NCBI GenBank assembly: GCA_946699065.1 | Contig: CAMPDV010000457.1 | Span: 124,001-188,000, forward strand | Reading direction: 5' to 3' | Origin: Loxodes magnus | Taxonomy: Eukaryota > Ciliophora > Karyorelictea > Loxodida > Loxodidae | Length of the DNA stretch: 64,000 bases | Part shown: in pieces, positions 1 to 13,500 of the stretch | Position numbering within the stretch: position 1 is the stretch's first letter | Layout of the letters: each line of letters opens with the position of its first letter | The notes under the pieces: generated by a model | What the model saw: only the letters and a program-made list of their open reading frames with translations | What the model was told of the DNA's origin: nothing | Databases searched by the model: none | Translations under genes and position numbers: made by a program

Positions 1-2039
1 TCTTAGCATGTAAACAACTAGAAAAATAGCATTTTTAATAAGCATATTAACATTGATAAAAATAGATTCAAGAACTATAACTTAAGAATGGATAATATTT
101 TAACAATTATTTTGTAAATTATATAAAGTTCCTACAAGCAAGAGTTTAATTAATTAATTTATAAGAAATTAAAAAATAATCAGGAATTATGCAAATAATA
201 AAGCGTTGAGAATAGATGACATCAAAGCTGAACTAATAAAATATGTTTATAATTAATTTTATAAATTAATTCAGAGATTTATGAAGAAAATATTAAGAAA
301 ACTTACAATTTCAAACTAATTCAAACAAGTTAGAATCTTTCCAGAATATAAAAATGAATCAAAAAGTAATCGAAAAACTGGAAGCCATTCTCATTTATAA
401 ATATTTTTCTCAAAATATATTGTAAAATAATCACTTAAAGCATTTAAAGGTATGAAAAAGCATAAGATCATACACCATTCATAATAAGGATTTTTAAAGC
501 AGAGATAATTTAATGTATCATATTTGAATTTTATAATTAATTGATGACTTACAAATGAGATGAATAAGAGAAAATATCTTCTTGCTAATCTTATAGAAGT
601 AGAAAAGATGTTCGATAAAATTAGCAGGGATTTACTATTTGAGCTCTTATAAAGTACTAAGATACCGCTTGTTCTAATAAGTTGTCTTGAAATATTTTAT
701 TCTTATCTAGATTTTATGTTTCTTTTATATGGACTATTATCGAGAAACTTGAATTATAGCAATGATTTTGCAAGAAGGTTCATATGATCCTGTTCTTGCC
801 ATTGTCTTCTATGACATTGTTATCAGATATTTGGAATTTATTAAAAATGATTTGCTTTAAAATTTAGTGGTTACTCATTTGATTCCAATGCTTGAGAAGA
901 TGCTTTAATATTGCTGTCTGAAGAAGATAATATGAATATATTTTTAGACCACATGTGAAGTATTTAGCTGAGTTAAGATGATTATTAATGTTGAAAAATT
1001 GTGAATATATCTGCTTCAGAAGTAAGAGTTACAAACATGAAAATTTAGATTGTAACATAAAGCTATATAATGACTTATTTAAATATCTTGAAAAGTAATC
1101 TATCCAAGATATGCTATTAATTAATTAAAATTATAAAGCTTATTGTTAAGAAACTCTAACGAAGTACAAAAATATGTGAATAGATTAATCTAAAAATTAA
1201 CTAAATATCAAGTTATTAATCCTTAGATTTTTAAATAGATTTTTCAAGCATTTATGCTATTGAAGACAGATGTGGATCAGAAGTAATTAATTGGGTAATT
1301 CTTCGGGTATAAAAAATAAAATATGGTAAACACTAGCTAAAGAAAAGTAGCAACTGTGTTTTAAAAAGTCCAAGTTTAATAAATTGACTTAATTGATTCG
1401 CTTTGAATATTATATTGTAATGAGGTATTTCGAATTCTATATAAAGCTTACTCTGAATCTTAATCTAACATTTCTCTTTAATTAAAATAAAGAATATTCT
1501 TAAATATCTTAAGAATTCAAGATCAATTAATTAATATTTTAAAATAGATCTTTACGACGCTAATAACAGCAGATAATAGCTAAAAATAATTGAAATGGAA
1601 TAGATCTATAAAATTTGTTAAGATGTAATAAGAAGGATGAATTTTATGCTTACTATACACATTTATTTTTAAGATTTAGACAATAACATTAGAGTGAAGA
1701 GATTTCCAATTTGCACTTACTGTGCATTAAATAAGAAAGTGATTCTAGGAAAAGTAACAACTTACAGAATAAGAAACTTTAGCTACAACTTTTGGTATAG
1801 ATTGAAATAAAGGTAATATTAATTAAAACACTATAAAATTTGTATTTGTGGGGAATAAGACATCTATTAGAATATTCTTAATGTGAAGTTATGCATGATT
1901 AGTAGAAGAACTTAAATATTTCAACGAATTATGATTTATTCAAACTTAAAAATTACAACCAAAATTATATTAATCTAGCTTCCCTACTAGAAAGCAACTT
2001 CAATTAACTTTAAAATTAAATTTTTTCAGTTAAAGTTAC
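1..2039 (+). other. Unresolved left edge, coding-like pieces
   Basis: No gene can be fixed here. Several short stretches read like protein, for example from ATG 560 (MNKRKYLLANLIEVEKMF) for about 75 codons with no TGA, then in another frame from about 762 (QEGSYDPVLAIVFYDIVIRY). The pieces are in different frames. One frame can be read across the whole stretch only by accepting many TGA codons as Trp, about the number chance would give. The likeliest reading is one or more decayed genes, perhaps continuing left of the window. I recognise no family. Confidence 0.2.
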
Positions 2040-3900
2040 TATGAAAAAGAATTTAAGATTAAAACAAAATTACGAACAAATGAAAGAGTTATTGAAGAGA
2101 TTTGTTTTGAGAGCAATGAAGAAGAAAAAGTTAAAGAAGATTAAATCAAAATTTATGAGATGGAAGTTACAAAAAATTTGTATAATTATAAATTATAAAA
2201 GAATATTAAATTTTAATTAATTCATTAATAATTAGACATTTAGCATAAGAAATAAAACTAAGAAAATATAATAAAAACAATTCAAAAATTAAATTCTTTA
2301 AAGAGTATGTTTATGGAACTTTTATTAGATAAAAACTGATTAAATATCAAACTCTTTAAAAAATAAGAGAAAATATAAAATTTTAATTATGTGGATATAC
2401 TGAGACAGCTAAAGAAATTCTAGATAGATTTAATTTTTTTAATTAGTATCTTTATATTTAGAAATAAATTAAACAAAGAATCTAAAAGCCATAGTATCTT
2501 AAGAAGGATAATGCTTTAAAGAGGATAGAAAATTACTATTTTTACCTTTAAGATTAAGTATAATTATAATATATTCTAACTTTATATATCTTGCTTATAA
2601 TAAACTTGATTATCTTAATCAACTTAGATAAAATAACTTTATATTATATATTCCACTTACCTTTCTATGTTAGAGTGCTGCTACAGCTCTTCTGGTACTA
2701 AAAATCAATAATGAAAGTAAAAATCGGTAGGAAAATAAAAATTCAATAACTGATTTATTTTTTATTCAATTCTTTAACTCTTATAGATCCTCAATCCTTG
2801 TGATTGGAGTTTATTATATCTAATAGAATAAAAAAAGAACAAGAGAGCAAATTTTTTACTTAGGCCGAAGCAAATGAAGTTTTTAAGATAGGAAGCTATA
2901 TATTACAGCGAGATTTCCAGAATAAATAAATTGCTAATCTTTTGTTTTGCTTACGCTCTTCTCTGTCCTTTTATATTTATGTGGCCAATGCTAATTTTTA
3001 TCTATCTTTATTGAGCAGATAAAACAGATATACTAAGACGGTATTCAAATGCTGAGGCTATTTCAAGGCCTCTTAATGAAAAAATCTGAAAAATATAAAT
3101 ATCTAGCTAGTGTTTTAGGTAGCAAGTGGATACTGCTTCTATAATAAAACAGAATAAAGTGGAAGAAACTATTTCATAGTAGGGTTAGTATTATCTCTAA
3201 AATATACTTAAAGTATATGCATTCTTTAAGTAAAGGGAAAATAAAATATAATAAACCTAAATTTAATGTGACGATATTTTAAAAAGAATGAAAGCAATTT
3301 ATGATGAAAAATGTCCTTACATTTAATATCTTAAAGCTAAATATTTTAATGTCATTAAAAATTTTGCTAGTAAAGACTAAGATGATAAAGAGTTTAATGT
3401 GATACTATAACTTTAAATAATTCAGAGACCTGAAGATGAATTACCAAACTTTCCTAGATTATAATTTCTTCCGCTATGTAAATTCATAGAGAATCGTAAT
3501 GAATACCATATTTGAATAATTTTAATTGCAAACTGATTCTATCACTTAAGAGCAATCATGATAATAAATAAACTTTATATAATGATGCCTAAATGGGAAG
3601 CATTACATAGTTAATTCTTAAAATATTGAGAAACTAAAAAGATATAACCATAAAAAGATGAATCTGAAACTAATAATTCACTGGATTAAATATAATAAAT
3701 TACTTTATAACAGGAAAAAGAAATCAAATAAGTATAATTCACCATAAAGCAAAAGTATCTTTTGATTTGAAGACTTATAAGAAGAAGACATTTAGTAAAA
3801 TTCGTAAGATCCACAGCTTTAATAGAGATCAATTTTAAATTTTATTTCGATTGAATAATTCCAACATAAGTTAAAAAAGAAAATGAATAAAATAAATAAG
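2040..3900 (+). pseudogene. OSCA-1: broken OSCA/TMEM63-like channel copy
   Basis: This is a decayed copy of the channel family seen intact at 7194-10571. Recognisable pieces in order are a loop segment with AKEILDRF (about 2405-2430), a match to the TTALLV helix (2670-2705), ITDLF (about 2748), the ANEVF region (2868-2885), the FAYALLCPFIF helix with WADK (2945-3025), ASGYCFY (3124-3144) and a tail with QDPQL near 3808-3825. They lie in at least three frames with deletions between them, for instance just after ITDLF, so no continuous protein can be made. The left limit is uncertain because homology fades before about 2040. The 3' end is set by a weak match to the charged tail of OSCA-2. A pseudogene is much likelier than a spliced gene. 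Confidence 0.6.
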
Positions 3901-6900
3901 TTCAAAGTCAAGAAAACTAAGGATTGAAGCGATATATTGGATTTAATTTTATCATTTAATAAACATTAATCTCTTGCTAATAAAATACTAAATAATAAAA
4001 AAGCTAAAATAGTAAAAATAATTATCTAAAAATCAAAAAACTCATGATCTATCTAAATTTATAAATATAGGCTTATATTTATTTTGCGATCTTAATAAAG
4101 TTTAATCTTTTATAAATTGTAGGATAATTTATGAAGATGATGCTTCTAAATAATTTTAGCGTAAAAAATTTTATAAATTTTTTTCATTTTCGTAATTTTT
4201 TCATTCTAATAATTTATATAAGTTGCTTAAAATTTTAAAGATTCAGGATGAGGGATTTATTACTGCTCTGAACCGCGTGATTTAATTCTTTCACTCTCTA
4301 GTTCTAGAAATAATTATCTATTTTGAAGTTATATTATGAACCTGAAGGTATTGATATTTATCTTTTATGGCATGAGTCTTGAGTATATTTATTATTGCTT
4401 GTTTTTTAAATTTTGCATATGTTTTTAATTGTCCTTTTGTAATAATTTTATTCCTTTTTAAGTTTGCATTTTAAATAATTTTTTAAATTGCCAAATCGGA
4501 GTAATATTGAGATTTCTTGAAGTAGCACTGCTTTGATGATTTTCTTTGTAAATAGAAGTATTATTTAATGTCTGACTTCCGGCTTTTTGGTTATTACATT
4601 TTATTCCAACTTAATTGTGAATTGGATGAAATTCTATTTATAGTTTCTAATACTTACAAAGTTAAGTGGATTCCATTATACCTTTTACTAAATTCCTCCC
4701 TTTGTAATTAAATTATTAAAAGCATCTTATTTACATTTTAATTTAGTGAACTAACTAAATCTTGATTTAAGGTTATTTGTTCTATCTAAGGATCATTGAA
4801 CTTAATCTATAAAATCTGAGTTTAAATAAATTCTTAACTAAGCAATAAAGTTAAAAGCGATCAGCTTTGTTTTCTTACTAGTCTAATTTCTTATATTACT
4901 AGATCAATAAATTCTAAAGACTTATTACAATGATTTATCTTATAATCCCTTTCTTCTATTTAATGGTACTAAGCTTTTATTTTACCATAAAATGCTAATT
5001 TCTGTATTATTCAATCAATGCTTATTTTCTTAAGCTATTACTTTAACCAATGTGTAAAATAATATTGCCCTTCTTTTTACTAAATCCTAAGTGATAATTC
5101 TTATTATAAGACTAATCTTAATAAGTTTCTAATCTCTCTTTTTCAGTACAAATCTGAATAATTATATTATAATTAATAAAGCATTAATTATATAGATATT
5201 TATCTTACTAAGCTTTAGTACATTAGAATGTATCTATAGTTAGGTTAGGATTTTATTATTGCTTACTACCTTATAATGCAATTCCTTCTGCTTGAGTCAT
5301 TTTGTATTTCTAGCGTTACTCTTTAGATTAAATATGCAAGGTTAATTTTTCATAAATTTCTAGCTTTCTTAAAATTGATAAACTACTAGCTTTTAGCTAA
5401 TAAGATTTGATCCTTATTTTTATAACTTTCTTGGAGACTTATCAATTTGAATATCTATCCCTCAATCTTAATAAATATCTAATTCCTAGATATATTATTT
5501 AGGCTAGTTAAATTAAATATATCTCAATTACTCAAAATTAAGCCTTTTAAAATTTTATTAATTTACTTATTTTAGATTTAGCATATCTCTTGTAATTAAA
5601 GTAGATAAATGATTTCTTCATTTAGAATTGAAAAACTAAATTTAATTTTCCTTTAATGGAGTTATTTATTTGGGTTATTACTATCAAATAACCTAAAAGG
5701 ATTATGTATTAATGCTTCTTTTTTTCTTATTGACTAACTATTATATTCATTTAATTGGAATTTTCCTCCTTAATCAAGCGTAATTTTACCTCTGGAAAAA
5801 GACTCTAACTGTTCTTTTATTTATGATAAAGACTGTTTAGAACTTAATTTAGCTTATAAAATAAAACTTTCTTATCTTAGCAACTCTTTTAAATTTCCAA
5901 GTTTTACTGATTTAAGCTTATATATTAGGATAAATATCCTTTCAAATAAGTTATTAGCTACATTCTTTATACTTTCAGCGAACTACAGCTATTTAGTATT
6001 CTACAAACCTTATTACATTGCTATCTTGTTAGTCTTATTGTTCTTTATACTAAGCATACGATCTCTCTATACTCTTATTATGATTTTATATAGATTTAGC
6101 ATCTAAATATTCTTAATCCTTCTAAATTAAATTCCTAGATAACTTTATTAAATTAAAAACTAATGCTTTCGTAAAAGAACCCTAAATTCTAAATCCATCA
6201 GAATCTAAGCCATACAAGAGTTAAGCTACTATATTTGGGAAATCAACTAAATGAACTAATTATATGAAAGGAGGAAAAATGAAAAGATAGTAAGTTGAGG
6301 ATTAAACAAAAAGACTTGCTAGTTAATTGAATTTAAATTAGTAGAGTTAAAGCAAAAATAAACTAAATCAAATTGAGTTAGCTCTAAGTATAAGGAACTA
6401 TAGCACTCTAAAATAATTTAATTTATAGGAAAAATTTAAATAATTGAAACTATTTAAAAACACATTGATTTAAGGATAATAATAGCTTGAATGAATATAC
6501 AGTATTAGAATAAATAAAGGATAATTAATATTAAAATTAAGCAGCTGAATGTCTATCTAATCTTGCTCTATTTTTAATATTATAATCCTTGATTCTAAGT
6601 AAAGGATTTATAGCTTAGGAATATTAATTTATTTTGTATTATTTCATTAAGATTTAAGCTTCTTTTTAAATCTCGTTTAGATTTATTTCTATTTATCAAT
6701 TTAAAAATGTTGCAACAATCACCAGAGTAAAGAAAGAAGTTATTTTAAAGTACCAAAAATGTAAAATTTCTCTAAAGCTGCTCATAAAATCTAAGCCAAA
6801 CCTATTGGCAATATTTTCTAAATAGCACTAGAGTTGATATCTTAAAGGATCTACGTTAATATTAGAGATATACTCATATTTAATAAAAAGAGCGTAATTT

Positions 6901-7193
6901 TAGAAAATATTTCTTAGTAATTAAAGAGCAAAAGCATAGCAGATATTTATCATAAGCCTTTTATACAGGCATATTATATAACATTCTCTTTTATCATTTT
7001 ATTATCAACACAAAATCAGGCAAATAGATGACTATCTAATTATTAGAAAACTCTCTTAATTAACCTAGCTTTACTAACTAGTCATGTGATTATATTAGTT
7101 TAATCTCCTTTATTTTATTACTGCTAAAGAGAGAATATAATCGTTATTGGTAACTATAATTATTTGAAAACTTTTAAATTTAAATTCATAAAA
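3901..7193. other. Gap without a confident gene
   Basis: This is AT-rich sequence rich in TTAGCTT/AAGCTAA words. A hydrophobic Trp-heavy reading near 4230-4560 needs four TGA codons within about 20 codons and is not accepted. No paralogue of the window's other genes, no RNA gene and no clear repeat was seen. Some stretches may be remnants of genes too decayed to name. Confidence 0.35.
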
Positions 7194-10100
7194 ATGGAAG
7201 GAAACTCTTAATCTCCAGATGGGAATCAATTCAGTTCTGAAAATTTACCTAATATAAAGCAAAAAAGGAATATCAAATGAAATTTATCAGTAAAAGATGA
7301 GAAAACAAAAAGATAGGAAAAGGCTAACAGGTACCTTTTCTCGCAAGAATGATCTGTGCATTTATTAGAAAAAGTGAATATTCATAATGATAATGAAATT
7401 TAATAAGAACAACTTGAGAATACAAAAGACAAGAACTCAGGAGTAAATTAGAGTTAATATTAGAAAATCTAAGCATAAAGTAAAAATGCTAATTATCAGC
7501 AAGATTTAGAATATCAAGAAACTACATTAAGGAATAATGATTAAAAAGAGGGAAAAAGCAATAATAAATTAAAGGATATTTTAATAAAGAATTTAAAAAA
7601 TAATTTTTTTAAAGTTAAACAAGAGAAAAAACTTAAATACCAAAGAGCAACAAAAGAAAAGGCTATGGAATGGTACCAATCCTAGAAGTTAAAGAAAACA
7701 ACTAAAAAATCAAAAGATAAAAAATAAAATGAAGAATAAAGTTAAACTAATCAAAACTTAGAAGGCAATAACAAATTTTAACTTTGTGACGAAATTATTG
7801 AAATTGAAGATTTAGGAATAGGAGTCCAGCTTTATTTCGAATTCATTAAGGAAAATGTTATATTCATGATTCTTGCTTCCATAATAGCTTTTCCAGTGTT
7901 TGTTTCATGCATGATACAAGGAGAAGATATCTAGGATGAAAATATTTGATTTTAAAGCACGAGTACAGTAGCTTCATATTTGATCTAAGAGAAACCCATT
8001 CCAGAATGATTTAGTATCTTGCATTTAGTAAACATAATAGCAATACTAATAGTATATATACCATTTATGGAGTATTAAATGCAAAAAAAAACCAAGAAAA
8101 TTGATGCAAAATTATTAGAAATTTCAGACTTCGCTATTTGAATAAAAATTCCGAATGTGAGAAACTAAAATATATAAGAGAAAAAAATTTACGATCTCCT
8201 AAAATAAAAGATTACGTCTGAGCTTAACGTAAGTGTAGATGAAAGCAAATAAATTATCTAAAAAATCCTTTTGATCTATGATAGAAGGGAAATTATTAAA
8301 CTAACTAAGAAATACGAGGACTATAAATTTTAAAAAGCTGAATTCAAGTATTTGGAAAGAAGAGTAGATGTTTAAAAGGAATTTTGTTAATTAAAATAAA
8401 AAATGTTAAAAATGAAGAACGAAATTAAACAGCTAGAGGTAAAAGAGACAAATGAATTAAATTCTAGTTGAGTTGGAGAAGCTCTAGTGATTTTTTAAAA
8501 ATAGAAGTATGCAAAAATACTAACTCATAAACATGAATTCAAATTTGAATCCTATTTTTTTTTTAAATGAAAAAAAAGTGAAAAACAAAAAGAAATCTAA
8601 AAGAAAGACTAAAAGGAAAACTAAAATTAAAACTAAAATTAAAACTAAAATTAAAAATAAAACGAAAATTAAAATTAAAATTAAAACCAAAAGGAAAACT
8701 AAAATTAAATCCGAAATTAAAACTAGAGAGAAAATGAATTAGATTTATCTAAGATGTTGATAGAACAAGCTCCTGAACCTGAGGATATAATTTGGGAAAA
8801 TCTTGGAGTTAAATATTGTTAAAAGCTCTAAAAGTTCGCTATTACACATACTTTTTCGTTTGCAGTTTTTGTAGGTGGATTTTTAGTCTTATTAATAATT
8901 CAGTTACTAAAAGAGGATATAAAAAAATCTTTAAGTTAAAATAATTAAAAAAGATTCGAGACATTCGTATCTATAATAGCCTCTATTTTAATTATCTTTA
9001 TGAATAAAATTCTCAAATTTATAGTGAGAAAGTTAACATAATTAGAAATTCATGAATCTAAGACAGGGCAATTAATCTCAGTTACTAATAAACTTACTAT
9101 TTGCTAGAGTGTTACTACAGCTCTTCTAGTACTAATAATAAATATTAATAGTGAAGAAAAGTAGAAAAATGGAAATTTAATAACTGATTTATTTTGAATA
9201 CAATTTACCTTTGCGATTATAGACCCTCTACTAAAATTTATCGATCCAATTGCCCTGATTTTAAAACTTAGAAGATAATATACAGAATACTAAATCGAAA
9301 ACTACAAGAAATTTATTTCTTAAGATCAAGCAAATAAAATTTTCTAGGATAAAGAGCTTGACATTGCAGAGAGATATTCCGATATAAATAAATCACTAAT
9401 CTTTTGTTTCGCCTACGCTCCTCTATGTCCTTTTATATTCTTTTGAACAATGCTAAGCTTTTTCTTACTCTTTTGAGTAGATAAAATAAACTCGATTTGA
9501 CGATATACAAAACCTGAACCAATTTCATAGCATCTTACTGAAAACAATCTAAAAAAAATAAGATGATATGTAGTGATTTACGCAGCAAGTGGATATTACT
9601 TCTATAGTTTATTAAAGTAAAAAGGAAGAATATATTTCATTATAGGGTTAGTGATATCTTTTGTGAATATATTATCAATTTGAATATAAAGGCTACTGAA
9701 AAAGTAAAAAAAGATAATATAAATAAAAAACTAAGGCTATTAAAATGAAGCAACTTATAATGATACCAAAAATAAATATGAAACAGATTATGAGTTAAAA
9801 TGTCCTTATGTTTAGAATAATATATGAGAAAAATGACTTAAAGAATTGAACAAAACCAATAAAGATTAAAATTAAAACCAATAAACAGCCTTTTAACATA
9901 AAGAAAATGAAGAAGACGAGAGATTTAAGGAAAAAACATCTGCTGTTATTAAGAATTATTCTCTTTATAATGATAGAAAGAAAAAGTTCAATAATATTAT
10001 CATTTAGTATTTTATAAAAAAGGAGAAGAAAGATTTAAAGGATCAATAAAATTAATAGCCGATTTAAATTCTAAGCTTTTTTAAAAAAAATAAAATAAAA

Positions 10101-10571
10101 ATATAGGAGGAAGAAAAAAATGATAGGCAATAGACATTTTAAAGTGATAATAATCCTCCATAAAATGTGGATCCACCATTATAAATGTTTTAATAAAAAA
10201 TCTAAGAAGAAGAATATAATGAATAAGATTAGTAAGATTCATAGCTTTATTCGAAGAATTAAAAGAAAAAGATCCAGTCTTAAGAATAGAACGTAAGTAG
10301 TGAATTTATAGACAGAAGCAAGGAGTTAAATATAGTGAAGACTTAAGCTGAAAGTAACTCTAATATTAATATTCTATATGTTTTATGACTAAAGAAAAAT
10401 CTAATTTTCCTTTATATATAAATTAAATTATAATAGATAAATAAGAGCTAAAATTAATAAGAAGCTTCTTCTAATTTTCTGAATTTAGCAAATGAAAGTA
10501 TAGCAAATCTTGTTTCTCAATCTACCCAAACTGTATAATTTATTTAAACATCCCAACTTTTAAATTTCTGA
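7194..10571 (+). CDS. OSCA-2: OSCA/TMEM63-like cation channel, apparently intact
   Basis: Predicted multipass membrane channel of the OSCA/TMEM63 (CSC1, DUF221) type, a family of mechanically or osmotically gated cation channels. The frame is continuous from ATG 7194. A charged Gln/Asn-rich N-terminus of about 215 residues precedes the first helix (about 222-245, FMILASIIAFPVF). A second helix follows EWFSILHLVN (about 270-295). Next comes the cytosolic domain beginning SDFAIWIK (about 311), an Asn/Gln tract (about 467-513) and the landmark APEPEDIIWENLG (526-538). Further helices include FAYAPLCPFIFFW and WVDK (about 737-766), followed by a long charged tail. Length is about 1125 residues, longer than the usual 700-800 because of the two ends. 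TGA encodes Trp repeatedly. A TGA at 10386-10388 could be the true stop. I chose 10569-10571 because the intervening tail looks coding. The family call rests on the helix pattern and DIIWENL motif; anoctamin-like is the main alternative. Confidence 0.75.
8592..8727 (+). repeat. A-rich microsatellite encoding an Asn/Gln tract
   Basis: Imperfect tandem units of the type AAAACTAAAATT run for about 135 bases. In the OSCA-2 frame they read as alternating Asn and Gln (AAC/AAT with TAA), interrupted by Lys and Glu. The tract sits in the cytosolic loop just before APEPEDIIWENLG and is absent from OSCA-3, so it is a recent expansion. In another frame the same bases give a Lys/Thr/Ile repeat, which is a shadow. 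Confidence 0.85.
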
Positions 10572-13500
10572 GCTTCTTTGAAACGAATTTATTACGACAA
10601 AATTTTTTAAAGTTTATTTTTAAATTAAATACTTTATAACTTAATGCTTAAGGAATTTATTTTAAAATTAATGTGCTTAATTCTAATATTTAGCTTTTAT
10701 TATTTAAGCTAGCTATAATTATAATTTGTTTATTTTAATAGTTTTAATATCTCTCTATTGTAATTAAAATGTGCTAAGAAGCTGCTTTAATTCTTTTATG
10801 ATCAAACTTTTAATTATTTTATCTTTCTAGAATTTTCAAATTTCTTTCTACAACTGTGCAAATAATTCGCTTTCTTTATTCTTAATCTCAAAGATTTAAA
10901 TTCGCTAATTATCATTTTAATCTCTCTTTGTTATAAAAAGTCAAATATTAACTTAAAAGCTAAACTAAAGAATAATAATCTTCATAGTTAAGTTTGTTGA
11001 TTGTATTAGCTCATGTAGCTATAATTTTATTTACATTCCTATTATTTAATATATAGATGAAAGAATCTTAACTTTAGTATATTTTAAACTAGCCTTATAA
11101 AAAGTTATTCCATTTCAAGCTCTTTTTATATTAGATCATTAGATTCTTCTTTATACTTGGTTTACTTAATTGGAAAAATAAACTGGTTTACGAATTTAGT
11201 TTTTATAAGCTGTTCAAATTTTGTTTATCTACTAATAAGTTAAAGCAAACGATTTATATTTAAATTAGCCTTTCTATCCTCAAATAGATAGTATAATTAA
11301 AAGCTACCTAATTAGCTTCTTTTATAGTTACTTATTTATTAATTAATGTCTTTAATTGGAATTATATTTATAATGTTCTAATTAGTTCAAATTTTAATTT
11401 AAAGTTATAAAGTTAATAATCTTAGAAGGTGTTGCTATCTTAAAATGCTTTAATTAACTTAAGTTCAACTTCTAATTTTTTTTTTTAGATAAATGCATTT
11501 TAGAAATACCATAAAAAAGAAAAGCTTATCTATTTCCTACAACCTTTAATTAATTAATTTTAAGAGAAATTTTATTTATAAATAGACATATGGACTATTG
11601 CTTTTAATCTGACTAGCCTTTTAACCTTTTTTATTTTAGTGCTTTAGCTATTTCTATATATATTTTCTAGTTCTCTTAGTTTAGTAAAAACCTTTATCTA
11701 TTCTTAAATAGCCTAGTTAATAAACCTACTCTCTTCATATAGAGACATATGCTTAATTATTTATCGTTGTTGCTTCTGATTTTATTCTAAGATTATACCT
11801 TTAAAGAATTTAGCTTCAATACTCTTCTTGTTTATGAATTTCATTTTTATATGAAAAACATCCAGAAATCCACTTAACAAGTAAATGAGTTTCTACATTC
11901 ACCTTAATAATTATTCCACTAAAAGAAAACTTTAGTGATTGTTGCTATAATTACTTTCTTTCTAATTGATTGTTTAATATTTAAAATGCAATCAATCATA
12001 GCTTTATCCCTTTAAATTGCAAGCATCTTTCTTTTTTATTTTCTCACTATTTCTTGTTAATTGACTCATTTAATTTAAGTAATACAAGCGTATCCCATTT
12101 GAAATACAACTAGAAATCTATAAAAGGTAATTATATCTAGGAATATATTATTTTGTATCTCCTTAGTTTTAGAATTTTTATACTTAAGAAATAAATTTCA
12201 TTTCAGCCAAAATTATTTAAGCCTACTTTATATTATGGGTCTTAAGATTTTCCTATTTAATTATAACTTCAGAACTGCTTTCTAAATAATAATCTATTTG
12301 CCATAAATAAAAAAGGCCTAATATAATAATTAACTAGGAATACTCTCTATTCATCTAATTTTAGTTAGATTTAAATTAATATTTAAGGAAATAAGGAGAA
12401 ATATAGTTAAATATAAGCTTCATTTATTGTGTTTCGATGCTTACAATTTATATTTATTTCGTTATACATTCTTTTAATTTTTTTTCTTTGGATGCTAAAT
12501 ATTTATGACAATCCTAGCAAAGAAAAGGGATTTAGTGATTTAAGTGTCGATAAGAGAACTAGTTTAGAATTATTTGTACTTAATATCTAAGAATTAAAGA
12601 TATTCTCTATACTTTTTAGAATCATTAAGATTTAAGCGCTTTATTTATATAAGTGAGGAAGAGTGTATTTTAGCCTCTTTATTTATCTTTCATATCATCT
12701 TAAATCACTATTAGTTAGGTAATTTCAGATCAAATCATATTACATCTACTTCTAATTTTTATTTTCTAAGTACAAACTCATCATAACTCTTTTTCCACTT
12801 ATTAATAAAATAGCTATTTACTTGATCTTTCACTTTACAAACGAAAAGCTAGAAAGTAAAATCATCAAGAGAAAAATTAATAAAATGATCTATAAAGAAA
12901 GAAGTTAAAGAAGTGACTAAATACTATAATTACTATACCTATGACTGTATATAATTACTCTATAATCAAAGTAGTTATTAATTAATATATCATAGCCTTT
13001 ATTAAACTTCCTTTATTATAGCTATTAACTAACAATGCTCATTTATTTATTCTTTTTAGCTTAATTAATTTAAATAAGTTTATCCTGTAATGCTTCATTT
13101 CTAAATATACCTACTTAAAGCTCTATTTATTACTAGTATTAAAGTTATTTACTATATTGGAAACTGTTTACTTTGATTGTCATTAGTTTAAATTAAATTA
13201 GATAGAAACTTCTTTAAGTTTTAATTTAATCTTTTAATTATAGATTAAGCATGAACTGGATTCTTCAGAGTAAACTTCTAAGTTTCTAAAAAAGCCAATT
13301 TGACAGTTAAAGTTAATTAATAAAAATATAGTAATAGTATACTTAAAATGCTTATAGATATGAAATTTAAGCTAATAAAATAATTAGAAATTACTAGGAG
13401 AAAGCTATTATATCTAGTCTTTTATACTCCTTAGTTTTTCTTTATGATAGTACTTTATAAGACTCTAGTGTATATTCATAGCAATAGTTAAGAGTCTTAG

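Noticed and set aside
3-2350. A continuous plus-strand frame open for nearly 800 codons
   Set aside because: With all three stop triplets readable as sense, openness means nothing. This frame has a chance-level number of TGA codons and better readings exist in other frames.
4230-4800. Trp-rich multipass membrane protein on the plus strand
   Set aside because: Four TGA codons fall within about 20 codons. Verified genes here use TGA sparingly, so this is probably a composition effect.
8533-8742. Lys/Thr/Ile-repeat open frame in the standard code
   Set aside because: It is an out-of-frame reading of the Asn/Gln microsatellite inside OSCA-2, whose own frame is supported by paralogues.
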